64,000 nucleotides of DNA, taken from positions 11,780,001 through 11,844,000 of the forward strand of contig NC_079882.1 in assembly GCF_029227915.1 (NCBI RefSeq), in the 5' to 3' direction. The first letter of the stretch is position 1; every line of letters starts with the position of its first letter. This document shows positions 11,011 to 19,669 of the stretch, in pieces. Under the pieces are notes generated by a model. The model was not told the DNA's origin. It did not search any database and saw nothing but the letters and a program-made list of their open reading frames with translations. This DNA is from Hydractinia symbiolongicarpus. Taxonomy: Eukaryota > Cnidaria > Hydrozoa > Anthoathecata > Hydractiniidae. The position numbers and the translations under genes are program-made.

Positions 11011-12519
11011 ATGTTACTTGTGAGATTTCTGTGCGTGTCGATAACGCTAGTTCTTTGCGTCGCCGTTCGACGGCGTTCTGGAGGAACTTTGCCAGTGGCT
11101 GACGCAGATACGAAGAGTCTGGCAGAATGGGCCACATTGCCAGTTCAAACTCTACGGTTAGTGTGCAATGCATTAAATTTAATTGACTCAGGATCGCCTC
11201 AAATACTTGCTCGTCGCCTGTTTTCGTTCTACAATCCGCCACATTCGGTGGTAGCTACGTCGGTGACCACTACATCAGGTATGGCCCCAATTATTCCATC
11301 AACCAACGTGGCCACGAGGTCGACCAGACTCCGCCCACGCGGCCAGCCGACCAACACAGCAACCGGCGTTGAGTCAACTACAGTTGTGTCGTCAAATGTC
11401 TTCACTGGTCATCAGGCATCATCATCTTCGACCACCGACGTTGTCGAGTCGCCCATCCTTACAACAGCTGTGGTTACAGAGTTAATTAGAGGAGAATTGC
11501 GACGATTTTTCGAGGGTCACGAGGGGGAACGACTCGCGGGAAGAGCTCCTGACATAATAGAGCAAAATCAAGCGACAGGTGACACTTATAATACTAACTC
11601 TGTTGTTGAGACTCCTATTGTACACCATTTTGTGTCTGAGCCGTTTTCTGAAGGGGGTGAGTTTCCACAGGGGGGTCTTCCTCGTCCAGCCCAGGTTGGG
11701 TTTTCCGTCGCAACCACAGCGCGCCCTGCTCCCTTGCCGGCACTTCCTCAGGCCGTTTTGGACAAGGTTAAAAAAGGTGAGTATGTAAATTTTGATAGCT
11801 TACTGCCTGCTTTTGCCTCATCTTCAGATGAGTTTACGTTTAAGGTTCTCGGTGGGTCTAGCCCGTCAGTTGCGTTAGTTCCCAAGCAATCAAACCGCCC
11901 TAAGGTTAGTGACTTTTCATCTTGGATGTTAGCATGGAATAATTTTATCCGGTGCTTCACCTTTTTCTTTCCACATCGTGCATCCGAGCTTTTACACTAT
12001 CAGTCTATCATGTGTGACTTCGCCTCACAGTTTACATTTACAGCATGGTCGACATACGATCGCATGTTTAGGTACCAAATGGCTTTTGATTCTGGTTTGT
12101 CATGGAACCGTGTAGATGACGATCTTTATAACCGTCATCTCCGAAGTGCCCCACTGCAGGTCATGTGTTTTCGGTGCCGGAATTATGGACATCTTGCATC
12201 AAGTTGCCCTCTTCGCACTGAGTCAGCAGCTGGGAACGAATCAGCACCTTCAAATTTAGCATATAGTGGGCAGCCCTTTCGTGCCCCCCAGCCTTTTCGC
12301 GCCTCACAGCGCTTTCGTGCCACACAGCCTTTTCGAGCCACGCAGACCCTCAGTAGGGCTGACACAGGTGCAGTCGGACAGGTCGATAACATCGCCACTT
12401 GTCGATACTTCAACGCACAGGGTCACTGTACGAACCAACAATGTCGCTTCGCACACCAATGCAAACACTGCGGCGACTCCCATCCTGCCTCACAATGCTC
12501 CGTTGTCCGCAAATATTAA
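11011..12519 (+). CDS. DIRS-type ORF1, Gag-like protein with SAP-like and zinc-knuckle motifs
   Basis: 502 codons. Near the N-terminus (about residues 45-75) LRLVCNALNLIDSGSPQILA looks like a SAP DNA-binding motif. The C-terminal third carries a zinc knuckle CX2CX4HX4C (CFRCRNYGHLASSC), a CCCH-like finger (CX8CX4CX3H) and a final CX2CX3HX4C. Between them is an 18-bp tandem repeat encoding QPFRA-type units (12271-12343). Presumed nucleic-acid-binding structural protein of the retrotransposon particle. The first 20 residues are hydrophobic, so the true start could be a later ATG. It overlaps the following frame by about 250 nt in a different phase. Confidence 0.8.
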   Translation: MLLVRFLCVSITLVLCVAVRRRSGGTLPVADADTKSLAEWATLPVQTLRLVCNALNLIDSGSPQILARRLFSFYNPPHSVVATSVTTTSGMAPIIPSTNVATRSTRLRPRGQPTNTATGVESTTVVSSNVFTGHQASSSSTTDVVESPILTTAVVTELIRGELRRFFEGHEGERLAGRAPDIIEQNQATGDTYNTNSVVETPIVHHFVSEPFSEGGEFPQGGLPRPAQVGFSVATTARPAPLPALPQAVLDKVKKGEYVNFDSLLPAFASSSDEFTFKVLGGSSPSVALVPKQSNRPKVSDFSSWMLAWNNFIRCFTFFFPHRASELLHYQSIMCDFASQFTFTAWSTYDRMFRYQMAFDSGLSWNRVDDDLYNRHLRSAPLQVMCFRCRNYGHLASSCPLRTESAAGNESAPSNLAYSGQPFRAPQPFRASQRFRATQPFRATQTLSRADTGAVGQVDNIATCRYFNAQGHCTNQQCRFAHQCKHCGDSHPASQCSVVRKY

Positions 12520-14107
12520 TCCAAAACCACTGCCTGTGTCTTGTCAATGTCCTGTCAATGTTGCTCTTTTTGAAAGATTGCTAAGGGAACACCCTTGTCA
12601 GTCTTTAGTGTCATTTATTATCTCTGGTTTGTCTTCTGGATTTGACATTGGTTTTCATGGCCCATGCACAGCTACCCGGCCACGCAACCTACTATCTGCA
12701 CGCTCTAATTCTCAATCAGTGTGGGAGGCAATTGCTAAAGAATTAGCGCGAGGCCACACCTCAGGACCTTTTCTAAGCCCTCCAATTACGCCTCTGCATT
12801 GTTCACCTTTAGGTGCAGTACCAAAGAAAGACGGTTCTTACAGAATAATTTTAGATCTCTCCTCACCTACAGGCAATGCTATTAATGAAGGCATATGCAA
12901 AGAAGAGTTTTCAGTGCGATATTCCACCCTCGACGATGCCCTAAAATTGGTGTCTGGGTTGGGTCCCACAGCATTTTTAGCCAAAATTGATATCAAGCAT
13001 GCTTTTCGCCTTTGCCCCGTTAAACCAGCTCAATGGGGTTTATTAGGCTACTGTTGGGAGGGTTATTACTTTGTGGACACTCGCTTGCCATTTGGCAGCC
13101 GCTCCTCACCCTTCTTGTTTAACTGTTTTGCAGATTTGTTATGTTGGATCTTCCTCACTGTGCTTGCTATTCCATTTGTGATCCATTACTTAGACGATTT
13201 CTTCCTTTGTGGGAGGTCGGCAGCAGAAGTAAATAGTTACTTGGAATCTATTCAGTCTATGTGCACTAAACTGGGTGTCCCTATTGCGGAGGAAAAAACC
13301 ACAGGACCCTCACAAACTATAACCTACCTGGGCATTGAGATCGACTCTCAGCAACAAATCATTCGCTTGCCAGCGGATAAGTACAGGGAGTTGCACGAAG
13401 CTTTATTGGTTTGGTCTGGTAGGAAGAAGTGCACCAAACGAGAATTGCTTTCCTTGATTGGCTCTTTATCTTTCGCTGCCAAAGTGGTAAAGCCAGGCAG
13501 AATGTTCCTCCGTAGGTTAATTGATTTGTCTACCACCGTTGCATCACTCAATCATCATATCACATTAAATGGGGAGGCACGCTTAGACATTCAATGGTGG
13601 GTGGATTTTCTACCTAGCTGGAATGGTCTCTGTTTTATTCAAGGCGACCCAATCACAGCCGCTTCACTTAGCCTCTTTACGGATGCATCAGGGGTAGGAT
13701 TTGGTGCTGTTTTTCGCAATAGTTGGTTCTGTGCTCCATGGCCCCCAACATTTCATTCTTTTCACATTAATATATTGGAGCTTTTCGCAATTGTAGCAGC
13801 GGTTAGGACGTGGGGTCGCGAATGGCGTAATCTGCAGATCATCATTTACACAGACAACGCGTCCATAGTTCATGTGTGGCGCTCAGGCACATCGCGGGAT
13901 AAACACATCATGTCGTTAATTCGCCACTTATTTCTATTCACGGCGCGGTTGAACATTAATATTTTGCTTCAACATATTCCTGGACATACTAATATTGCAG
14001 CTGATCTTCTATCTCGGTTACAGGTTCGTCGATTCAAACAACGTCTTCAGTCCGCAGACGAGTCACCCACACCAATCGAGCCAACCATCTGGACCATCTT
14101 AGTATAG
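12266..14107 (+). CDS. DIRS-type ORF2, reverse transcriptase-RNase H
   Basis: 613 codons; the first 80 or so overlap ORF1 in another frame and may not be translated, so the real start or frameshift point is uncertain. RT motifs: PKKDGSYRIILDLS, the LPFGSRSSPFLFN block and the catalytic YLDDFFLCG. RNase H follows with all four acidic residues in context: LFTDAS, NILELFA, IYTDN and AADLLSR. The LPFG...YLDD style is typical of DIRS/Ngaro RTs rather than LTR elements. The frame is open throughout. It copies the element RNA into DNA. Confidence 0.9.
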   Translation: MGSPFVPPSLFAPHSAFVPHSLFEPRRPSVGLTQVQSDRSITSPLVDTSTHRVTVRTNNVASHTNANTAATPILPHNAPLSANINPKPLPVSCQCPVNVALFERLLREHPCQSLVSFIISGLSSGFDIGFHGPCTATRPRNLLSARSNSQSVWEAIAKELARGHTSGPFLSPPITPLHCSPLGAVPKKDGSYRIILDLSSPTGNAINEGICKEEFSVRYSTLDDALKLVSGLGPTAFLAKIDIKHAFRLCPVKPAQWGLLGYCWEGYYFVDTRLPFGSRSSPFLFNCFADLLCWIFLTVLAIPFVIHYLDDFFLCGRSAAEVNSYLESIQSMCTKLGVPIAEEKTTGPSQTITYLGIEIDSQQQIIRLPADKYRELHEALLVWSGRKKCTKRELLSLIGSLSFAAKVVKPGRMFLRRLIDLSTTVASLNHHITLNGEARLDIQWWVDFLPSWNGLCFIQGDPITAASLSLFTDASGVGFGAVFRNSWFCAPWPPTFHSFHINILELFAIVAAVRTWGREWRNLQIIIYTDNASIVHVWRSGTSRDKHIMSLIRHLFLFTARLNINILLQHIPGHTNIAADLLSRLQVRRFKQRLQSADESPTPIEPTIWTILV

Positions 14108-14133
14108 CCTCACAGTACTTTCAATCTCAAGCT

Positions 14134-15087
14134 TTGGCACCCACTACTAGGGCCACGTATTCCACTGGTGTTGCCTCATATCAGCGATTTTGTTATAGGT
14201 GGTCTCATCCTCTCTGGCCGTTGAACGAGGATATTCTAATTCGCTACATTTCTAGTTTGGCACAACGCGTATCTCACACTACCATTCGCGTTTACATCTC
14301 AGGCTTGCAATATCACTCCATCATGGCCGGCAACTATGTTCGAATAGCAGACATGAGTCGCTTGTGTTACACCCTGCGAGGAATTAAAAGAGTCCAAGGA
14401 GCTCGTCTCACCCGGCCGCGCAGGCACCCAATTACATATCAGAATTTGTGTTTAATTCATTACCGTATTCAATTTTTACAAGCTACAGTATATGAACGAC
14501 TACTTTTCAAAGCTGCTACCTCTTTGGCCTTCTTTGGCTTGTTGCGCTGCTCTGAATACACTTATCAATCCAGTCGTCACTTCGATCCATCCACTGATTT
14601 ATTGGTTGGAGATATCCAATTTTCCGCAGACAATTCCGTCATGCTGGTTCATATCCGGTCGTCTAAAACAGATCCCTTTCGTGTTGGTTGTCAGATTAGG
14701 GTTGGCGCTAACAATAACGCAGTTTGCCCGCTTCAGTGTATGCGCCGTTTCTTAGCGGTTCATCCCGGCCCAGGGTGGCCACTCTTCACTTACCAGGACT
14801 TCAAATTTTTGACTCGTCAGGACATAGTAAACCTCCTGGCTTCGTGTTTGCCTAATATTCCACACATTAATACACATTCCTTTCGCATTGGTGGTGCCTC
14901 CGCAGCAGCATCTGCAGGGGTGCCTGACAGCACTATCCAGATTTTAGGCAGGTGGACCAGTGATGCCTATAGACGCTATCTACATCTCGATGATGCACAG
15001 GTCATTGGCCTTTCTCGCAGTCTATGCACCGCTGGGCCACCTACTCGTGGGTGGAGCCGTCACACACCTTCTTCATTTTTGTTATAG
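14134..15087 (+). CDS. DIRS-type ORF3, tyrosine recombinase (integrase)
   Basis: 317 codons from a TTG; no ATG precedes the conserved TTRATYSTGVASYQRFC core-binding region. The frame is actually open back to about 13993, overlapping ORF2 in the -1 phase, so expression by frameshift, splicing or non-AUG start is likely. Catalytic residues visible: R in GLLRCSEYT, K in SSKTDPFR, HxxR in HSFRIGGAS, W of GRW and Y of RRYLH, i.e. a complete R-K-H-R-W-Y set. It would integrate the circular cDNA. Confidence 0.88.
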   Translation: MAPTTRATYSTGVASYQRFCYRWSHPLWPLNEDILIRYISSLAQRVSHTTIRVYISGLQYHSIMAGNYVRIADMSRLCYTLRGIKRVQGARLTRPRRHPITYQNLCLIHYRIQFLQATVYERLLFKAATSLAFFGLLRCSEYTYQSSRHFDPSTDLLVGDIQFSADNSVMLVHIRSSKTDPFRVGCQIRVGANNNAVCPLQCMRRFLAVHPGPGWPLFTYQDFKFLTRQDIVNLLASCLPNIPHINTHSFRIGGASAAASAGVPDSTIQILGRWTSDAYRRYLHLDDAQVIGLSRSLCTAGPPTRGWSRHTPSSFLL

Positions 15088-15167
15088 TTTAGTTGGTGGC
15101 GCTCGTAGGCATCACCACACCTCTTCATTTTGTATAGTTTGTCAAGTGTGGTGGTGTGGGGGAATTT

Positions 15168-15526
15168 GGGGGTGTGTTGTGTATTTTAAACTCATGCTAG
15201 TATTCTTAAGTAATATTTTGCTATTCATGAACTATCAATCTTAAGCTGTCCTTGTTGGCAGTTTGTTAGAACCTGTCTTTGTTGACAGTTTGTTTAGAAC
15301 CTGTCTTTGTTGACAGTTTGTTTTACTTATATTGATTGACAGTTTGTTTATGTGATCCTTGTTGACCACACTACATTTACGAGAAACTGTCTTAGACAGT
15401 TTGTTGTGGTCTTTGTTGACCTCTGTTACAATTAGATACAGTACACACATATCCTCCGAGACCCCTCATATCCGCCAAACTTGCAGTTTTTATTGTTGTT
15501 TTTCCCTGCGCGTTGTCAGCAATTAA
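15168..15526 (+). repeat. Split direct repeat B1 of the DIRS-type element
   Basis: 359 bp matching 15887-16245 (offset 719). Contains an array of small inverted motifs of the form CTGTCTTTGTTGACAG spaced about 26 bp apart (15247-15345), then AAACTGTCTTAGACAGTTT near 15384. It is fused directly to A2. Confidence 0.9.
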
Positions 15527-15727
15527 AGGTAGTTAAGTTTACTTAACTTTAGTTAATTGCTAAACGACATGGACTGGCGTTAGTACGGTAGCGCGTAGCT
15601 GTGGTTGCCATCTTAGTTTCACAGGCCTGGGCTCCAATCTTCACTTTGTTCGTTCGGCTCTTTTAGTCACGGTCTCGCTCCACGATTCCTCTTTCGCTCG
15701 TGCTAGCCAACAGTAGTTGTGGTTTTA
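15523..15727 (+). repeat. Split direct repeat A2 of the DIRS-type element
   Basis: 205-bp copy of A1, joined head-to-tail to B1. The B1-A2 junction resembles the circular junction that the tyrosine recombinase would cut and join. Confidence 0.9.
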
Positions 15728-15886
15728 CCGCCCACCCATCCCGTCAGGGCATTTTTACTGTTTAGTTCATTAGGTTTTATTCAATGTGAATATTTTTAGG
15801 ACATTTATACACGGGAGATGTATATATTTTGTATACGTTGTATATATATTTACTTTGCGTTCATGTGGTCTGAAAGACAGGGTGGA

Positions 15887-16245
15887 GGGGGTGTGTTGTG
15901 TATTTTAAACTCATGCTAGTATTCTTAAGTAATATTTTGCTATTCATGAACTATCAATCTTAAGCTGTCCTTGTTGGCAGTTTGTTAGAACCTGTCTTTG
16001 TTGACAGTTTGTTTAGAACCTGTCTTTGTTGACAGTTTGTTTTACTTATATTGATTGACAGTTTGTTTATGTGATCCTTGTTGACCACACTACATTTACG
16101 AGAAACTGTCTTAGACAGTTTGTTGTGGTCTTTGTTGACCTCTGTTACAATTAGATACAGTACACACATATCCTCCGAGACCCCTCATATCCGCCAAACT
16201 TGCAGTTTTTATTGTTGTTTTTCCCTGCGCGTTGTCAGCAATTAA
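15887..16245 (+). repeat. Split direct repeat B2, 3' end of the DIRS-type element
   Basis: Second copy of B; ends GTCAGCAATTAA, after which it diverges from the B1-A2 junction. Preceded by a unique linker (15728-15886). Confidence 0.9.
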
Positions 16246-16276
16246 TTGGATAGAAATATAATTTTTTACAGAATAC

Positions 16277-16493
16277 ATTTAATACTCAGGCCTAAATGTT
16301 TTTAAAATTGGGAAAAATTTCAGTAATTTGGTACATCCTAACATGGCTCTTAAATTTGGGACAATTCCAAAAAATCCGTGACACTTAAATCACTGTGGTT
16401 ACTAAACTTTAGCTTGGGGGCAGGCAAAAGGGACCACAGGCCTTGTAATTCAGCACTCATTTTAAGTGATCATAATTTTCACAATAATTTTAA
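16277..16493. repeat. 217-bp direct repeat, right copy
   Basis: Pairs with 10530-10746. Separated from the retrotransposon 3' end by about 31 bp of AT-rich sequence. Confidence 0.85.
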
Positions 16494-17164
16494 CACTGTG
16501 GCAGTTTTGTAACTCAAGCCTGCAAAATCTTGTCAACATAGTTTTTTGAATTAACAGAACACGTAACTAACTACTTTCTTCAGTAATTTATGCTTCTATC
16601 CATTTTATTGGACCAATTTCTTTCATTTTCACGGTACATAACACCTTGTTCTCAATGTAGCCTTTTAATTTGGTGTAATGTTTCCTTTTGTTCTTAAAAT
16701 GCGAGTTTTTATGCTTTAGCTACCCCCTAAATTGAAAACACTTTTTTTACTGAAGAGAAGTATTTTAATAAAGAAGAAAAATACAAAAATAATCCACAAT
16801 AAAAAATATTATATTCAAATACATAAATAAATATTAAAGTTTACACAGAAAAACGGTATTTAATTAAATAACTTTTAGCGTTCTGTGATAATTTAATTTA
16901 ACCACAAGTGGTTACAAACTGTTTTTATTGAGTTAATTGATGCACAATAAATATTTTTTTTGCCAAGAGATGCATCATTGACACAGTACAGTTTACACTG
17001 CCTTAGATTTTTTAAAGCAGGAAAACGAGTACACTTTGTTCTTCACATGTTGAAGAACTTTGCTAGACTGATTTTATGTTTGTACTCAATGTACAAACAA
17101 TAAAAAACATATGTAGGTGTGTTTGAAAAGCTATCCAGTTAGCTTTCCTGCTAATTTACTGTAG
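16494..17164. other. AT-rich spacer, nothing recognised
   Basis: Low-complexity A/T sequence with no supported exon, RNA gene or repeat structure on either strand. Confidence 0.5.
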
Positions 17165-17560
17165 AGAATTTTCTCCTTCATCACAACTACTCTTCCTTTG
17201 CATTAAGAAAGATATAGTCACCTTGTTTAGCTTGAATATTATCTTCATTCTGTGTAACAATTAGACCTTCATTATTTGAAAATCTTGGAAGCAAGAATTA
17301 ATGCAACTTGAAAAGCTTTACAAAGTTCTGTTATAATCTTTGTTTTGAAAGATTTAATTCTTCCCGTAATCAGTCATCCACATAAGCAAGTATAAAGCCA
17401 GAATTTCCATCTACTTTAAGCAAAAAGATATTATACATTAAAATAAGTTGAAGATATCTTGCAATTAAGCATCACAAGTTCTTTTGATACAACATAATAC
17501 CACACTCTGGCAGCATTCAACCCATGGACACATATAGTTTCTACAGAAGATTATTTTAAT
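17165..17560 (-). pseudogene. Degenerate Ty1/copia-like reverse transcriptase fragment
   Basis: Read on the minus strand in shifting frames, blocks appear in copia RT order: NAARVWYY-like, SKELVMLNCKIS, then YLLAYVDD-like with a stop straight after, then a run equivalent to KIITELCKAFQ. The YVDD box and the order support copia, but there are several stops and frameshifts. A fossil fragment, no function expected. Confidence 0.6.
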
Positions 17561-18469
17561 TGATTTAATTAAGTTGGTGGAGTAATCTCACTTACCTTAA
17601 CTTATTGTACTATTTGTATGCTAAAAGATAAATATTCAGGGTTTGCTGTTATCTACCAGTCCTCCAAAGGATGACATTCATTTAACCAAAGAGTGCATAT
17701 TTACGGAGGACTTTGAATCAGCTCTTTTGAGTTGTGTATAGTCAACAAGTTGTGGTTCATCTGGGACCTGAAATAAACACTATTAAGATTTTGCTCATTT
17801 GATTACTTATTTTGCTCTTGATTTTTGGCTTGATGTAATGATATAAGAAGAATCCTCATAGATTAACTTCCTGTTGGATAATCTGACAAAATCAAAGCTT
17901 CTTAAAACCCTCTTATTACAAATCTTGCTTTTGAGCAAAGTAAACTATCCACTACTTTGTGTACAAGCCCATAGACCAGAAATTCTATCTTGTCCAATTC
18001 TTTTAATTTCTTCACAAACATTATTATTATTATTTCCATTTATCAAGTTCAGTTAGTGTTTTTAGGTTTATTAAAGCATTCATCTGGGGCAAGTGGGCAA
18101 GTACTATTTCAATCACAAGGCAAATGAAATTCAAATAAATTAACTGTAAAAAATTAATTAACTATTACAAGTGAGCGAGATGCAAAAAGTTGACTAGTTG
18201 TACACATATGATACAGCATGCTTATAGCATGATTGATATCATATGTAAGACAGCATTCCTTTTTGCTTGGTGGCTTTTGTTATCAAGGACTGATTTTGTA
18301 GGTGATTTTGAGTGACTTGTGGTAACATTTCATGATTATGGAGATTTTGAGTAATGCCATAGTTCAGCAAAGCCTTGCAAGTGGGAAAAAAGTTCACACC
18401 AAGGAGGTGTACCAAAAATATTGTGATAGACCTTTTATTTAAAGTCTAACTTCTAACTGAAAGTCTAAC
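17561..18469. other. Spacer without recognised gene
   Basis: AT-rich sequence between two retroelement fragments. A short open stretch near 17874-18056 has no ATG-led or family support. Confidence 0.4.
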
Positions 18470-19660
18470 TTCTAATTTCCATACTTTCTTCCTTATCAAA
18501 AATCCTCGAGAAGGCTGTCCATAAACAACTATCTGATTACCTCGAGAATAACAACATCTTATCAGGAAATCAGTTCGTTTATCGGAAAAGACGTTCAACT
18601 GAGCTAGCTACCATCCTGCTGACAGACAATATTCGCAAAGCTGTAGACAAAGGCAACTTGGTAGGTGCACTTTATATTGACTTATCAAAGGCTTTTGACA
18701 CTTTAAACCATTCAATTCTCCTGGAAAAGTTGAAAAATGTTGGAATCAGAGGTTCTGCTCAAAATTGGTTCGCTGAATACCTTTTCAATAGGGAGTAATA
18801 CTGTATTGTTGAGAAGTGTAAATCAGAACGTATGAAGATCACCTGTGGAGTGCCCCAAGGCTTGATCTTGGGACCACTTCTTTTCTTGATTTATTTCAAT
18901 GACTTTGAGAAATGCTTAAAATACACGTATTCTTTTAACTTTGCTGATGACACTGTGGTTTATGTTGAGGGGAAGAACAAGGAATCAATCAAGTACCAGA
19001 TAAATGAGGACTTGAAATTGATTTCAACATATTTCCAAATCAACCAACTAGTTATCAACTTGAATAAAGGCAAAACCGAAACTATGCTTTTTGGTACCTC
19101 GAAAAAACTATCATCCTGTGGTAAAAATATGTTCTTGTTATTTGATGACACTGAGATACAGGCTACTGAAACTACGTTGGATAGTTCACTTTCACTGTCT
19201 ACTAATTTTGATAAAATCTCAAGCGTTCAGTATCCAAATTACGTATGTTGTCTTCTCTCCAAAGTTGTCTTACAACTGTACAGTAAACTTAAATTTAAGC
19301 CAAACGCAAAGAAATAAGCTTAAATCCATTGATAATCTAGCTGAAACGGTCACTGGAACAAGCCAACCACCTGTTAAAAACATATTAAAGAAACAATCAA
19401 TTCTACTTGTGCGAAAATGTTTAGAAAGGAAAACATGTGCAAACTTTATTGATTACTTCAAAGTACAGTCCCATGGTAGGGGGACAAGAAATGATGGTTA
19501 TAAATTACAAATTCCATTTCCAAAACTCAAATATGCAAAACCTGGTTTCTTTTCTATGGGTGTTACACTATACAACGAGCTACCATTAAATATTCGTAAA
19601 ATTGAAAATTTTAATTTGTTTAGGAAAAATGTTTTGAAGATTTTTAACCTTTGATTTGAT
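18470..19660 (+). pseudogene. 5'-truncated non-LTR retrotransposon (CR1/Jockey-like) reverse transcriptase
   Basis: Translation from about 18483 gives SKILEKAVHKQLSDYLENN, then DLSKAFDTLNHSILLEKL, an in-frame stop after FNRE (about 18796), CGVPQGLILGPLLFLIYFND and the catalytic FADDTVVY. After a frameshift near 19190-19320 a second frame (to 19654) carries the conserved C-terminal part ending FRKNVLKIFNL. Directly after the stop come TTTGA units (19652-19669), the sort of short 3' tandem repeat CR1-like elements end with. Endonuclease and ORF1 are missing: a dead 5'-truncated copy. Confidence 0.85.
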
Positions 19661-19669
19661 TTGATTTAT

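Larger units (their letters stand above)
10743..16245 (+). mobile_element. Intact-looking DIRS-superfamily (tyrosine-recombinase) retrotransposon with split direct repeats
   Basis: About 5.5 kb. Order: A1 (10743-10947), gag-like ORF, RT/RNase H ORF, tyrosine recombinase frame, B1 (15168-15526), A2 (15523-15727), unique 159-bp linker, B2 (15887-16245). This A1...B1A2...B2 arrangement is diagnostic of PAT/Ngaro-type DIRS elements, which replicate through a circle and integrate by tyrosine recombinase without target duplication. The A copies look identical, as do the B copies, and all three frames are open, so the insertion is recent and possibly autonomous. No methyltransferase or SGNH hydrolase domain was seen, so the exact clade is undecided. 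Confidence 0.92.

Noticed and set aside
15241-15450. 69-codon minus-strand frame with KLSTK-type repeats, repeated at 15960-16169
   Set aside because: It lies in the B repeats of the DIRS-type element and simply reads its tandem inverted motifs; no start context or family.
10530-16493. Reading the 217-bp direct repeats as LTRs of the element
   Set aside because: No TG...CA ends, no primer binding site next to the left copy, and the element already has split direct repeats and a tyrosine recombinase instead of a DDE integrase.
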